NCBI RefSeq assembly: GCF_000423065.1
Contig: NZ_KE383973.1
Span: 95,141-159,140 of the forward strand
Origin: Christiangramia echinicola DSM 19838
GTDB taxonomy: Bacteria > Bacteroidota > Bacteroidia > Flavobacteriales > Flavobacteriaceae
Direction: 5' to 3'
DNA length: 64,000 nucleotides
The notes below the pieces were generated by a model. That model worked only from the letters and a program-made list of their open reading frames with translations. It was not told the DNA's origin and ran no database searches. The position numbers and the translations under genes were made by a program. Below are positions 9,166 through 18,775 of the stretch, in pieces. Position 1 is the stretch's first letter; each line of letters opens with the position of its first letter.

Positions 9166-12100
9166 ATGGAACAACAAAATCCCTATAAACCTAAAAATAA
9201 AATAAGAATTGTAACTGCCGCTTCGCTTTTTGACGGGCATGATGCAGCGATCAATATAATGCGTCGAATCATTCAGGCAACCGGAGTTGAGGTAATTCAT
9301 CTTGGCCATGATCGTAGTGTTGAAGAAGTCGTGAATTGCGCGATTCAGGAAGATGCACAGGCTATAGCCATGACCTCTTATCAAGGTGGGCATACAGAAT
9401 ACTTCAAATATATGTATGATCTGCTAAATGAAAAAGGTGCAGCACATATCAAGATCTTTGGAGGTGGAGGAGGAGTGATCCTTCCTGAAGAGATCAAGGA
9501 ATTGATGGATTACGGGATAGACAGGATCTACTCGCCAGATGATGGTAGGGAAATGGGTCTGCAGGGGATGATCAATGATATGATCAAACGAGTAGACAAT
9601 GAGGTTCCAGATCTTAAAAATTCAGATAAGGTTTCTGAGAACCTGAAGAAAAAAGATGTAAATACTATTTCCAGGCTAATATCACTTGCCGAAAACAGAC
9701 ATGAAGAGTTTGATAAATTCTTTGATAAAGGATCTTTTGAAACTGCGACTACCCCAGTTCTTGGGATTACTGGTACTGGAGGTTCAGGAAAATCAAGTTT
9801 AGTTGATGAGCTAGTCCGCAGATTTCTAATGGATTTTCCAGATAAGCATATTGGGATTATTTCTGTAGATCCATCTAAAAAGAAAACAGGTGGAGCACTT
9901 CTTGGAGATAGAATTAGAATGAATTCTATTAACCATGAACGCGTTTATATGCGTTCACTGGCAACGAGACAGGCGAACCTTGCACTTTCTAAATATGTGG
10001 CTGAGGCAGTAGATGTCCTTAAAGCTTCAGGTTATGATCTTATTATTCTGGAAACTTCTGGAATTGGTCAAAGTGATACTGAGATATTAGATCATTCTGA
10101 TGTTTCACTTTACGTGATGACGCCGGAATTTGGTGCCGCTACTCAGTTGGAAAAGATCGATATGCTTGATTTTGCAGATCTTGTAGCGATCAACAAATTT
10201 GATAAACGAGGAGCACAGGATGCACTAAGGGACGTTAAAAAACAATACCAGCGTAATCACCAGTTATGGCATTCAGATGCTGAAACACTTCCTGTTTTTG
10301 GAACCATCGCATCTCAATTCAACGATCCGGGAATGAATACTTTATATAAAAGTATCATGGATGAGGTTGAAGAAAAGACCAGGTCCGGACTTTCCTCAAC
10401 TTTCGAAATTTCGAAAGAAATGAGCGAGAAGATCTTTGTGATCCCTCCAAAACGTACCCGTTACCTTTCTGAAATTGCTGAAAATAATAGGGGTTATGAT
10501 GAAAAAGCGAATTCCCAGGTTGATGTGGCGCAAAGACTTTATGGTATTTTCAAAACCATTGAAACTGTTGCCGGCATCAAAACTGAATTCGGACAGGATC
10601 AACATAAATATTTAAGCAAGAATGGAATAGATCAAGATGAGATCTATGAAGTAGCTGAGGATTCTCAGTCTGACTTTCTAAAGTTGCTTTTTGCTGAATT
10701 CGACAAGATCAAAATGGATCTTGATCCTTATAACTGGGAAATGATCCTGGCCTGGAACGATAAAGTAACAAAGTACAGGGATCCTGTTTATAGCTTTAAA
10801 GTTCGCGATAAAGAAATTAAAATAGACACTCATAGTGAGTCTTTATCCCATACTCAAATTCCTAAGGTGGCCTTACCTAAATATAAGGCTTGGGGAGATA
10901 TTCTATTATGGTGTCTTCAGGAGAATGTTCCTGGTGAATTTCCATATACCGCAGGATTATATCCTTTTAAAAGAACTGGAGAAGATCCAACAAGGATGTT
11001 TGCTGGTGAAGGTGGACCAGAAAGAACAAATAGAAGGTTCCATTACGTAAGTGCTGGACTTCCAGCAAAACGTCTTTCTACAGCGTTCGATTCGGTTACA
11101 CTTTATGGTAACGATCCAGATCACCGTCCAGATATCTATGGTAAAATTGGTAATTCAGGAGTATCTATTTGCTGTCTGGATGATGCCAAGAAATTATATT
11201 CTGGTTTTGATCTGGCAGATGCGATGACTTCGGTTTCCATGACCATAAACGGTCCTGCGCCTATGTTGCTTGGGTTTTTTATGAATGCGGCGATAGACCA
11301 GAACTGTGAAAAATATATCAAGGAAAACGGACTCGAAGATAAAGTAGAAGCTAAGCTGAAAGAACTTTATGATGATAATGATATAGATCGTCCCTCTTAT
11401 AAAGGTGATCTTCCGGAAGGGAACAATGGTCTGGGATTAATGTTATTAGGATTAACCGGAGATCAAATATTGCCAAAGGATGTTTATGAAAAGATAAAGG
11501 CTGAAACTATCAGCGTGGTTCGTGGAACGGTTCAGGCAGATATTCTTAAAGAAGATCAGGCCCAAAATACCTGTATTTTCTCTACTGAATTTGCTCTAAG
11601 ATTAATGGGTGATGTTCAGGAATATTTCATCGAAGAGAAGGTAAGAAACTTCTATTCCGTTTCCATTTCAGGATACCATATCGCTGAAGCGGGAGCAAAT
11701 CCAATTACGCAGCTGGCTTTTACCCTGGCAAACGGATTCACTTACGTGGAATACTACTTAAGCCGTGGAATGGATATCAATAAATTCGGGCCGAATTTAT
11801 CTTTCTTCTTTTCTAACGGGGTAGATCCGGAATATGCTGTAATTGGCCGTGTAGCCAGAAGGATCTGGTCTAAAGCACTTAAACATAAATATGGTGCGAA
11901 TTCTCGTGCTCAAATGTTGAAGTATCATATCCAGACTTCAGGTAGATCATTACATGCTCAGGAGATAGATTTTAATGATATTAGAACTACGCTTCAGGCA
12001 CTTTATGCGATCTACGACAATTGTAATTCACTGCATACAAATGCTTATGATGAGGCCATTACAACTCCTACAGAGGCTTCAGTAAGAAGAGCAATGGCAA

Positions 12101-12621
12101 TTCAGCTGATCATAAATAAGGAATTAGGTCTAACCAAAAATGAAAATCCTATCCAGGGATCATTTATTATTGAAGAACTTACAGATCTTGTGGAAGAAGC
12201 AGTACTTACTGAATTTGATAGAATTACCGAAAGAGGTGGAGTTTTAGGAGCTATGGAAACCATGTATCAACGTGGTAAGATTCAGGAAGAAAGCCTTTAC
12301 TACGAAACATTAAAGCATAATGGAGATTATCCTATCATTGGGGTGAATACTTTCCTAAGTTCTACAGGTTCTCCAACGGTTACTCCTGGAGAAGTGATTA
12401 GAGCTACAGAAGATGAAAAGGAAGCTCAGATTAAAACTTTAGAAACCTTGCATAAAGCAAAAGAATCTAAAGCCGATGAAACTCTTGAGAGAATTCAGAA
12501 AGCTGCGGTGAATAATGATAATCTTTTTGAAGAACTCATGGAGGCTACCAAGGTTTGTTCTTTAGGACAGATCACACATGCCCTGTTCGAAGTAGGAGGA
12601 CAGTATAGAAGAAATATGTAA
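9166..12621 (+). CDS. icmF: Fused isobutyryl-CoA mutase (B12 domain - GTPase chaperone - mutase)
   Basis: This adenosylcobalamin radical enzyme interconverts isobutyryl-CoA and n-butyryl-CoA or related acyl-CoAs. The 1151 residues contain, in order, a B12-binding domain with DGHDAA (D23-x-H25), a MeaI-type G-protein chaperone with a P-loop GTGGSGKS near 203-210, a linker, and the mutase barrel from about residue 580. Phe612 (RMFAGEG) occupies the place of the substrate Tyr in methylmalonyl-CoA mutase (RQYAG), favouring isobutyryl-type specificity. The end [18 protein letters not shown] is the usual IcmF C-terminus. Such proteins are often annotated simply as methylmalonyl-CoA mutase. The ATG follows a 141-bp gap with no clear cobalamin riboswitch. 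Confidence 0.92.
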   Translation: MEQQNPYKPKNKIRIVTAASLFDGHDAAINIMRRIIQATGVEVIHLGHDRSVEEVVNCAIQEDAQAIAMTSYQGGHTEYFKYMYDLLNEKGAAHIKIFGGGGGVILPEEIKELMDYGIDRIYSPDDGREMGLQGMINDMIKRVDNEVPDLKNSDKVSENLKKKDVNTISRLISLAENRHEEFDKFFDKGSFETATTPVLGITGTGGSGKSSLVDELVRRFLMDFPDKHIGIISVDPSKKKTGGALLGDRIRMNSINHERVYMRSLATRQANLALSKYVAEAVDVLKASGYDLIILETSGIGQSDTEILDHSDVSLYVMTPEFGAATQLEKIDMLDFADLVAINKFDKRGAQDALRDVKKQYQRNHQLWHSDAETLPVFGTIASQFNDPGMNTLYKSIMDEVEEKTRSGLSSTFEISKEMSEKIFVIPPKRTRYLSEIAENNRGYDEKANSQVDVAQRLYGIFKTIETVAGIKTEFGQDQHKYLSKNGIDQDEIYEVAEDSQSDFLKLLFAEFDKIKMDLDPYNWEMILAWNDKVTKYRDPVYSFKVRDKEIKIDTHSESLSHTQIPKVALPKYKAWGDILLWCLQENVPGEFPYTAGLYPFKRTGEDPTRMFAGEGGPERTNRRFHYVSAGLPAKRLSTAFDSVTLYGNDPDHRPDIYGKIGNSGVSICCLDDAKKLYSGFDLADAMTSVSMTINGPAPMLLGFFMNAAIDQNCEKYIKENGLEDKVEAKLKELYDDNDIDRPSYKGDLPEGNNGLGLMLLGLTGDQILPKDVYEKIKAETISVVRGTVQADILKEDQAQNTCIFSTEFALRLMGDVQEYFIEEKVRNFYSVSISGYHIAEAGANPITQLAFTLANGFTYVEYYLSRGMDINKFGPNLSFFFSNGVDPEYAVIGRVARRIWSKALKHKYGANSRAQMLKYHIQTSGRSLHAQEIDFNDIRTTLQALYAIYDNCNSLHTNAYDEAITTPTEASVRRAMAIQLIINKELGLTKNENPIQGSFIIEELTDLVEEAVLTEFDRITERGGVLGAMETMYQRGKIQEESLYYETLKHNGDYPIIGVNTFLSSTGSPTVTPGEVIRATEDEKEAQIKTLETLHKAKESKADETLERIQKAAVNNDNLFEELMEATKVCSLGQITHALFEVGGQYRRNM

Positions 12622-12632
12622 ACAGAGAGCCA

Positions 12633-12654
12633 GCTTTCACTTTTGTGAAAGCTG
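12633..12654 (+). other. Small hairpin after icmF
   Basis: CAGCTTTCAC and GTGAAAGCTG form a 10-bp perfect stem with a TTTT loop, just after the icmF stop codon. There is no T-tract, so it is more likely an mRNA 3' end stabiliser than a terminator. Confidence 0.5.
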
Positions 12655-12712
12655 TGCGAATCACATATCCCGATACGAAGCGAGATCTGGATTCAATAAG
12701 ATTTACAGGCAT

Positions 12713-12744
12713 AAAAAAACCCGGATTCAAAATCCGGGTTTTTT
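12713..12744. terminator. Bidirectional terminator between icmF and the convergent gene
   Basis: AAAAAACCCGGATT and AATCCGGGTTTTTT form a strong stem with a short CA-type loop. The A-tract on one side and the T-tract on the other allow it to serve both icmF (+) and the 134-aa gene (-). Confidence 0.85.
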
Positions 12745-12759
12745 ATTTATATAATTTAT

Positions 12760-13164
12760 CTACAATGAAAGTCTCCAGACTCTTTGCAGCTTCCTAAATC
12801 TTTGGATCTCTTTTCTTAGAACGACTAAAAAATCACGACCGTTGCTACTCACATATTCAAGCCTTTCGCAACTTTTATAAAGCCTTTCAGTAAGCCTGCT
12901 TACACTGGCAACATACTGCATCCTGGAATCCTGAAAAAACTCTGTTTCGGCCTTATTGATATTTAAAATAAGAGAATGCGAGTTTCTAATAATATCTCCT
13001 GTAAAATATATGCTTTGATCTTCTGTTCCGCTTTCATTTAAAACAGCCATATCGGGTACGAGATAGTCTGAAATGCGCCGGGAAATCTGCATGATCTCCT
13101 GGGCTTTAAAATACAAAGCTGAATTTCCTCCTTCTTTATTTCCTGAAAAATATTTCACCTGCAA
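12760..13164 (-). CDS. Hypothetical helical protein
   Basis: No family was recognised for this 134-residue protein. It looks all-helical and soluble, with long amphipathic stretches (YFKAQEIMQISRRISDYL, SRLTERLYKSCERLEYVSS, VVLRKEIQRFRKLQRVWR) that could form a helical bundle, and a very basic C-terminus. It has no signal peptide. It lies convergent to icmF and divergent from the Lrp regulator, with an AT-rich 110-bp promoter region between. Confidence 0.55.
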   Translation of the reverse strand: MQVKYFSGNKEGGNSALYFKAQEIMQISRRISDYLVPDMAVLNESGTEDQSIYFTGDIIRNSHSLILNINKAETEFFQDSRMQYVASVSRLTERLYKSCERLEYVSSNGRDFLVVLRKEIQRFRKLQRVWRLSL

Positions 13165-13274
13165 ATTTTACTCTAATTTACTAAGCTAAATATTCATCTT
13201 GCTTTGTATTTTAAATTCAATTTAATAATTATATTTAAAAATTAAATTAATTAGGATTTTAAACTTTAAATATA

Positions 13275-13715
13275 TTGGATAAATTAAATTGGGCAATTCT
13301 GCAGGAACTACAAAAAAATGCCAGGATTTCGTTCTCGGAAGTGGGAAGGAAAGTTGGTTTAACATCTCCAGCGGTTGCTGAGAGAGTAAGGAAAATGGAA
13401 GATAATGGCGTCATAGAATCTTACAAGGTGAATCTAGCTCATCAAAAAACAGGATATCAATTACGTGCCATAATTACCCTGAGGGCATTTACTGGGAGAT
13501 TAAAAGCTTTTCTGGAAACCGTGAAAACATATAAGGAAGTTGTGAATTGCTATAGAATAACAGGAAATGAAAATATCATTATGGAGGTGATATTAAAGGA
13601 TCAGGTACATCTGGAAAAACTTATTGATAAATTAATTACTTACGGTGAAACCCGTACTCACATAGTTTTATCTGATGTGATAAAAGACGCACCAATAGTT
13701 TCTAATGTTGAATAA
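13275..13715 (+). CDS. Lrp/AsnC family transcriptional regulator
   Basis: The 146-residue protein has an N-terminal winged helix-turn-helix (LDKLNWAILQELQKNARISFSEVGRKVGLTSPAVAERVRKMEDNGVI, quoted here in parts: ISFSEVGRKVGLTSPAVAER) and a C-terminal RAM/ligand domain with YRITGNENIIMEV. Lrp-type proteins bind amino acids and regulate amino-acid or nitrogen genes as octamers or dimers. Translation appears to start at TTG (13275), because no ATG precedes the HTH in frame. The target is unknown; the upstream 110-bp AT-rich gap and the 211-bp gap downstream are the nearest candidates. Confidence 0.88.
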   Translation: MDKLNWAILQELQKNARISFSEVGRKVGLTSPAVAERVRKMEDNGVIESYKVNLAHQKTGYQLRAIITLRAFTGRLKAFLETVKTYKEVVNCYRITGNENIIMEVILKDQVHLEKLIDKLITYGETRTHIVLSDVIKDAPIVSNVE

Positions 13716-13794
13716 AACAGTAGTTTTAACCCCTGATATTCTTAAAATAATGTGATTACACTCAATTAGGCAATTGTTAAAATGGCCAATTTAG

Positions 13795-13811
13795 GGTGTA
13801 ATATTAACACC
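13795..13811. promoter_or_regulatory. Short palindrome between lrp-like gene and DUF1328 gene
   Basis: GGTGT and ACACC flank AATATTA, forming a 5-bp inverted repeat with an AT-rich centre, about 80 bases after the regulator. The shape is that of an Lrp-type binding site, but a site this short can arise by chance. Confidence 0.25.
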
Positions 13812-13890
13812 TGATTATCAACCTATTTTTCTTTTAGTTAAATTGGAATTAATTGTAATTTCATTATGATTAATACGTCTTATCTGTACC

Positions 13891-13898
13891 TAAATTTG
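13891..13898 (+). promoter_or_regulatory. Possible -7 element for the DUF1328-like gene
   Basis: TAAATTTG matches TAnnTTTG, 28 bases before the ATG at 13927. A -33 TTG was not found at normal spacing. Confidence 0.35.
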
Positions 13899-13926
13899 TT
13901 TTAAAATTGGAAGTAAAAATCAAGAT

Positions 13927-14124
13927 ATGAAAAAGAAGGCGTTATTATTTTTAGTGTTAGCACTAATAACTGGATTAGTTGGATTTACCGGTTTGTCGTT
14001 TTCGGGAATAGAGGTGATAAGAGTGATGTTCCTGATTTTTGCAGATCTGCTTATAATTTCCTTAATGGCAAAATTATTTTTTCCAGATAAGCCAAAAATG
14101 AAATACCAGCCAGTTAAGAAATAG
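13927..14124 (+). CDS. DUF1328-like two-helix membrane protein
   Basis: This 65-residue protein has two hydrophobic helices: ALLFLVLALITGLVGFTGLSF (residues about 4-24, quoted in part ALLFLVLALITGLVGF) and VIRVMFLIFADLLIISLMA, followed by a short basic tail. The GLVGFTGLS turn and FLIF stretch resemble the DUF1328/YtjA family, small stress-linked inner-membrane proteins of unknown mechanism. It stands alone between a promoter-like gap and a terminator. Confidence 0.6.
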   Translation: MKKKALLFLVLALITGLVGFTGLSFSGIEVIRVMFLIFADLLIISLMAKLFFPDKPKMKYQPVKK

Positions 14125-14151
14125 AATATTTATTAGTTTTATTATAGCATA

Positions 14152-14180
14152 GACCCGCAAATTATATTTGTGGGTTTTTT
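14152..14180 (+). terminator. Terminator after the DUF1328-like gene
   Basis: ACCCGCAAAT and ATTTGTGGGT pair (one G-T) around TAT and are followed by TTTTTTT, 27 bases after the stop codon. Confidence 0.8.
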
Positions 14181-14231
14181 TATGGAATAATTAATGATGC
14201 AATTCATATATTTAAATCTATTTCTCTATTT

Positions 14232-15638
14232 ATGAAAAAAATTTTATTAGGGTTTATGGCTGTTTTTGCCATGGTCAATTTAAATGCACAGGAATACAGA
14301 ATCACCAAAGGAGGAGTTACAGATTCTCTGCCTATACCCGGTGAACCAGATGAAACCTACGCACTGTATACCCCACGGGATTACACTCCAGATAAAGAAT
14401 GGCCAATAATTTTCACTTTTGATCCGTTAGGGCGTGGGAATAAAACTGCCAGCTTATTCAGGCTAGGGGCAGAAAATCAGAAATATTTAATAGCTTCTTC
14501 TAATATTGATCTAAAGGCTAAACCTATTGATAGTATCATAAAAATCGCTACCGCTATGATGAATGGAGTTTTACAGACATTGCCGGTAGATGCGGGTCAG
14601 GTTTATACCGCAGGTATGGGAGAAGGTGCTCAGGTAAGTTCAGTATTGGCACATATTTACAGGAATACGGCCGGGATAATGGCTATCGGAAATTCCTTTA
14701 TTAATCAAGCATATATAGATAAGAACAATCCATATATGTTCATTGGTCTGGCCGGAAAAAAGGATTATATGATCTATGAAATTGAAGATTATGTGAGGTT
14801 TTACGACGATATGGATTTTCCTACGGATGTTTATTATTTTGATGGTAAAGAGAATGAGTGGCCTAGTGCCCAGATTGTTTCTAATGCTATGACCGGTTTT
14901 ACTTTAGAAGCCATCAATTCTGGTAAACGTAAGAGTGAGCCTGTTTTTATTCAGAATCTTTTTGAAAATGAAATGACGTACGCAGAAACTCTTAGAAGAA
15001 CCCGTAAATATTATGAGGCCTATGAAAAACTGGATAGGATGGGAGAGAAGTATAAAGATTTCGGATTTGAAGATGTAATTGATGATAAGAAGAAGGAGGT
15101 CAAAGGAAGTTCTGGATACCGTTCTCAAAGAAATGATTTTAAAAAAGCAACCAGTTTCGAAAAAGAGCTACTGTCTGAATATGCTTATTTACTTATGGAA
15201 GATATCAGGACAGCAAACTTCCAGAATATAGGCTGGTGGGCATATCAGGTTGATGAGTTTGATAAACTTAAGGAAAGTTCAAATGATGCTAAGTCGAATA
15301 TGGCCTATCGCCTTCTGGGTTATCTAGATTTTAAAACAAAGAGGAGGTTTGATTATATCGTAAATTCAAATGAGCCAATAGATATAAAAATCTTTGTAAG
15401 CGTTCTTCGCACCGCGATAAATAAAAATGATCCGAAGGCTTATTTAAAGATCATCTCGCTGGCCTCAGCCGATGGTGATCAGGAAACTGCACTTTTATAT
15501 CTGGAAGATCTTTTAAAAACGGGTTTCACAGATATGGATGCGCTTTATAACATTGAAGGAGCATTGGACCTTGTGTTTACACGTGAGTATAACGAACTTA
15601 TTAAGAAATATCTTGGAGAGTCTAAGTTCTTTAATTAG
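14232..15638 (+). CDS. Secreted esterase-like protein with degenerate nucleophile elbow
   Basis: The 468-residue protein has a signal peptide (MKKILLGFMAVFAMVNLNAQ). The first 230 residues look like an alpha/beta hydrolase of the dienelactone/feruloyl-esterase kind: YTPRDYTPDKEWPIIFTFDPLG and the elbow region AGMGEGAQ at 127-134. In an active enzyme this would be GxSxG; here it is G128-M-G130-E-G132, so the nucleophile is missing. The second half is helical, rich in Lys/Glu and TPR-like in look. A non-catalytic binding role is therefore inferred. Its 3' end overlaps the convergent MFS gene by 8 bases. Confidence 0.6.
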   Translation: MKKILLGFMAVFAMVNLNAQEYRITKGGVTDSLPIPGEPDETYALYTPRDYTPDKEWPIIFTFDPLGRGNKTASLFRLGAENQKYLIASSNIDLKAKPIDSIIKIATAMMNGVLQTLPVDAGQVYTAGMGEGAQVSSVLAHIYRNTAGIMAIGNSFINQAYIDKNNPYMFIGLAGKKDYMIYEIEDYVRFYDDMDFPTDVYYFDGKENEWPSAQIVSNAMTGFTLEAINSGKRKSEPVFIQNLFENEMTYAETLRRTRKYYEAYEKLDRMGEKYKDFGFEDVIDDKKKEVKGSSGYRSQRNDFKKATSFEKELLSEYAYLLMEDIRTANFQNIGWWAYQVDEFDKLKESSNDAKSNMAYRLLGYLDFKTKRRFDYIVNSNEPIDIKIFVSVLRTAINKNDPKAYLKIISLASADGDQETALLYLEDLLKTGFTDMDALYNIEGALDLVFTREYNELIKKYLGESKFFN

Positions 15639-16851
15639 AATGAACACCAGAAGATTCTTTCTTCAGCAAACTATTTAGAATTAATAATAGCGTACAGGCA
15701 AACAAAGCCAAACCAAACATGGTGTACCAGGTAATCTCAAACCCGAAACTATCTATTAGTTGCATACCAGAATTGTGACCGAAAATATGGCTCACAGAAA
15801 AAGCGATACTGTAAAGAGCCATATAAGAACCTCTTTTTTTACCATCTGAACGGTTTAAGGCAAAGCTATTTGAAAATGGAAAAGCTATCATTTCTCCCAG
15901 GGTTACTAGTAACATTCCTACCATTAATATACCCACCCAATCTGTTAAATTTATTACGAGGAAACTAAGTCCCGAGAGTAAAGTACCCAGGATCACATAA
16001 CCTGTTGCGGTATGTTTTCTGTTTTCCATGAATTTAATGAGAGGCATTTCAAAAAGGAAAATAGCTAAACCATTAAGACCAAGTAAAAGGCCGATTTCAA
16101 GCTCAGTTAACTGATGACTTTCAGCATAATAAAGGGGCATCGTTGAAAAATACTGGATAAATATGAATCCAAATATCATCATCGCAAAAATAAAAACAAG
16201 GTAGAGCCTGTCGCTAATTGCTGTTTTTGCATCTACAATGATCTCTTCAGGTTCAGGAATAGATCGCTTGGGATGTAAAAGCTTTAATAAAAGTATTCCT
16301 GCAGCTAAACAAGTTAGGCCATCTACCCAAAAAAGGCCACTGTATCCACCGGTAGCGATAATTATTCCTCCGAGTGCCGGTCCCGCTGAAAATCCAAGAT
16401 TAATGGCAAGCCTAATTAAAGTTACAGACCTGGTTCTGTTCTGCGGTTTACTGTAAGCGCTAATAGCTACAAATACTGCTGGTCTAAAGATATCTGCCAC
16501 CGTCATGACCAGGTAAATTCCCAGGCAAATGGTCCAGAAAGAGTCAGGGAATTGTAAAAGAACAAAAAGAAACGATGAACCAATTAAGCTTATCGCCATG
16601 GTTCGATAATGCCCAATTTTATCGGTCATTTTTCCTCCAAGCCATGAACCAGTCACCGAACCCAAGCCAAAAAAAGTAAGGATCCAGCCTACTTCCTCCA
16701 GAGAGAAACCCCTGCTCTTAGTTAGGTATAACGACAGGAATGGGATTACCATAGTCCCCGCTCTGTTAATAAGGGTAATTACCGATAAAAGCCAGATTTC
16801 CTTTCGTAAGCCACCAAAGGATTCAAAGTAAGACCTAAATAAATTCTTCAT
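15631..16851 (-). CDS. MFS transporter (DHA1-like)
   Basis: The 406-residue protein has about 12 hydrophobic segments. The family motif A appears between helices 2 and 3 as GSWLGGKMTDKIGHYR near residues 62-77, and NLGFSAGPALGG near 150 is the motif C antiporter pattern. It most likely exports small molecules or drugs across the inner membrane by proton antiport; the substrate is not predictable. It is transcribed divergently from the DUF1684 gene (78-bp gap). Confidence 0.85.
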   Translation of the reverse strand: MKNLFRSYFESFGGLRKEIWLLSVITLINRAGTMVIPFLSLYLTKSRGFSLEEVGWILTFFGLGSVTGSWLGGKMTDKIGHYRTMAISLIGSSFLFVLLQFPDSFWTICLGIYLVMTVADIFRPAVFVAISAYSKPQNRTRSVTLIRLAINLGFSAGPALGGIIIATGGYSGLFWVDGLTCLAAGILLLKLLHPKRSIPEPEEIIVDAKTAISDRLYLVFIFAMMIFGFIFIQYFSTMPLYYAESHQLTELEIGLLLGLNGLAIFLFEMPLIKFMENRKHTATGYVILGTLLSGLSFLVINLTDWVGILMVGMLLVTLGEMIAFPFSNSFALNRSDGKKRGSYMALYSIAFSVSHIFGHNSGMQLIDSFGFEITWYTMFGLALFACTLLLILNSLLKKESSGVHSN

Positions 16852-16929
16852 GGTTAATGATGAGAGCTCAAAATTAAATTAATTTTAGATGGTATTATTA
16901 TTAATTTTATTGGCTGCAAAATAAATGAC

Positions 16930-17547
16930 ATGAAATTCTACTTTTATATCCTTAATTTAATTTTGATCATCATTTTTCAGGGTACACTGATCGCTCAGGA
17001 ACCTGAACTTATCAAAAGTTCAAGAGAGTTTCAGAAAGAGTTGGACCATGAATATGCAGATCCTAAAGAATCTCCCTTAGAAGCAAAAGACCTGAAAGAA
17101 TTCAAAGGTCTCGACTTTTTTGAGGTTGATGCAAGCTATATCGTGAAAGCTGAATTTGTTAGAACTCCATCAGAGCCCCCGTTTGCGATGAAAACCAGTA
17201 CAGAAAGATTACCGATATATGTGAAATATGGAGAACTGTATTTTAGTTTAAATGGAAAAGATCTTAAACTGAATGTTTACCAGAACCAGGATTTAGTACA
17301 GGATCCGGAATATTTTGATTATCTCTTTCTGCCTTTTACAGATCTAACCAATGGTGATTCTACTTATGCTGGAGGAAGATATATAGATCTAAGGATACCA
17401 GAGTCTAATGAAGTGCTAATAGATTTTAATAAGGCTTATAATCCTTACTGTGCTTATAGTGGCAAATATTCCTGTCCCGTACCACCCGAAGAGAATGATC
17501 TGGAAGTTGAAATATTTGCCGGGGTAAAATCATTTGATAAATATTAG
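16930..17547 (+). CDS. DUF1684 protein, exported
   Basis: The 205-residue precursor starts with a hydrophobic signal (MKFYFYILNLILIIIFQGTLIAQ). The mature part carries the DUF1684 hallmarks: SPLEAKDLKEFKGLDFF, then a C-terminal DFNKAYNPYCAYSG...SCPVPPEEN with two conserved Cys. The function of the family is not established; it is widespread in environmental Bacteroidota. Its stop codon abuts the convergent porin gene with no spacing. Confidence 0.8.
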   Translation: MKFYFYILNLILIIIFQGTLIAQEPELIKSSREFQKELDHEYADPKESPLEAKDLKEFKGLDFFEVDASYIVKAEFVRTPSEPPFAMKTSTERLPIYVKYGELYFSLNGKDLKLNVYQNQDLVQDPEYFDYLFLPFTDLTNGDSTYAGGRYIDLRIPESNEVLIDFNKAYNPYCAYSGKYSCPVPPEENDLEVEIFAGVKSFDKY

Positions 17548-18636
17548 TTAGAAGGCATAGATGGCAGCTAATATAAAAGAAGCAAGATTATCTGTTGTAG
17601 CAAGATCTCTATCTAAGAATACTTCTTCAGAAATACTATCCAGTCTAAATTCTGGTTTGATTATAAGTCCACCCAAAGTGTAGCTTCCAGTTAGGGTAAA
17701 GTCTAAAGAGCGTACATCGGCTCCATAAACCGGTCCGCCGTCTTCAAGTTCTTTAAAGTATTCTGCCCGAAGTCCTAATCCAAAATTTTCTGATAATGCT
17801 AACTGTGGATATAAGGCTGCTCCATAGAATCCAACTCCATCAGTGGATTGATAAGTGCTATTCAAACCAAGATAAAAAGTATCAGTAAGATCCCATCCAG
17901 TGGTTAGATCTAGCTGAAATAAGGCATCATCAGTTAAGGATTGCTCACCATAGATAAGATTGAGAAAGGCACTGCCTACGGCATTAGAATAACCTAGCTG
18001 GCCACCAAATGTATATTTTCCTATAGGATTATATTCAGTATAATCTGTTGGATTCATTACGGCCAGCATTCCTGTCCAGTTATCATTTAAACTGAAATCT
18101 ACTTTGAATCCTGTATGAGAAAAAGGTCCATATGAAAACATATAGGAGGTAGAGTAATTGAAATTTCCTGCTGGAGAGATCACTTCATAACCTAAAAAAG
18201 TATTCCAGTTACCTAGGGTAAACTTTAAGCCGTCATTCACTTTATAATAAGCATAAAGCTGATTCACAATATTTGCTGAGGGAGAAGACAGGAAAACTGC
18301 ATCTTCACCACGCGGTCCAATTACAAGGTCGGCTACAAAACCAACTTTATCCCCTTCATAACCAAGGATCACATTGGCCATTCCTATGGCAAAACCCGGG
18401 TCATTGGCAAAAGATGTTGCGGGTGCAGCCGGGGTAAGATCTACTGGATCTCCTCCAATGATTTCTTCAGATTTATTTAATCCATTAAAATTTGTTCTAA
18501 AATAGGCGTCTACGCTACCGCTAATTGAAAATTTTGAAGTTTCTTCCTCTTCCTGAGAAAAAAGTATAGAAGTGGTAAAGGCAAACGGTAGTAAAAAGAG
18601 AATTTTTACTAATTTTGATGTGGTAATTGCTTTCAT
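17548..18636 (-). CDS. Outer-membrane beta-barrel porin (BBP2/OmpL-like)
   Basis: The 362-residue precursor has a signal peptide ending near residue 28 (FTTSILFSQ) and a body of alternating beta strands ending in the aromatic residue F (ILAAIYAF), the usual outer-membrane barrel signature. SISGSVDAYFRTNFNG at the mature N-terminus, and repeats such as LKFTLGNWNTFLGYEVISPAGN, match the beta-barrel porin-2 family. It follows amtB in the same direction, but a terminator lies between, so it can be controlled separately. A role in letting nitrogen compounds through the outer membrane is an inference from position. Confidence 0.75.
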   Translation of the reverse strand: MKAITTSKLVKILFLLPFAFTTSILFSQEEEETSKFSISGSVDAYFRTNFNGLNKSEEIIGGDPVDLTPAAPATSFANDPGFAIGMANVILGYEGDKVGFVADLVIGPRGEDAVFLSSPSANIVNQLYAYYKVNDGLKFTLGNWNTFLGYEVISPAGNFNYSTSYMFSYGPFSHTGFKVDFSLNDNWTGMLAVMNPTDYTEYNPIGKYTFGGQLGYSNAVGSAFLNLIYGEQSLTDDALFQLDLTTGWDLTDTFYLGLNSTYQSTDGVGFYGAALYPQLALSENFGLGLRAEYFKELEDGGPVYGADVRSLDFTLTGSYTLGGLIIKPEFRLDSISEEVFLDRDLATTDNLASFILAAIYAF

Positions 18637-18725
18637 AATAAAAACGATTAATAGTTTGATTTAACTAATAGTTTAGCGACTGTGTGGATCTTGCGATGAT
18701 CGATTATTATAAGGTGTTACTTTAT

Positions 18726-18756
18726 ACGGAGCGTTCTGCAAAACGCTCCGTTTTTT
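18726..18756 (-). terminator. Terminator between amtB and porin
   Basis: ACGGAGCG and CGCTCCGT form an 8-bp G+C-rich stem around TTCTGCAAAA. It lies 20 bases beyond the amtB stop codon in the direction of transcription; a T-tract is present on the plus side and an AT-rich run on the minus side. Confidence 0.7.
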
Positions 18757-18775
18757 AATTTAACAGGCCTTATGT

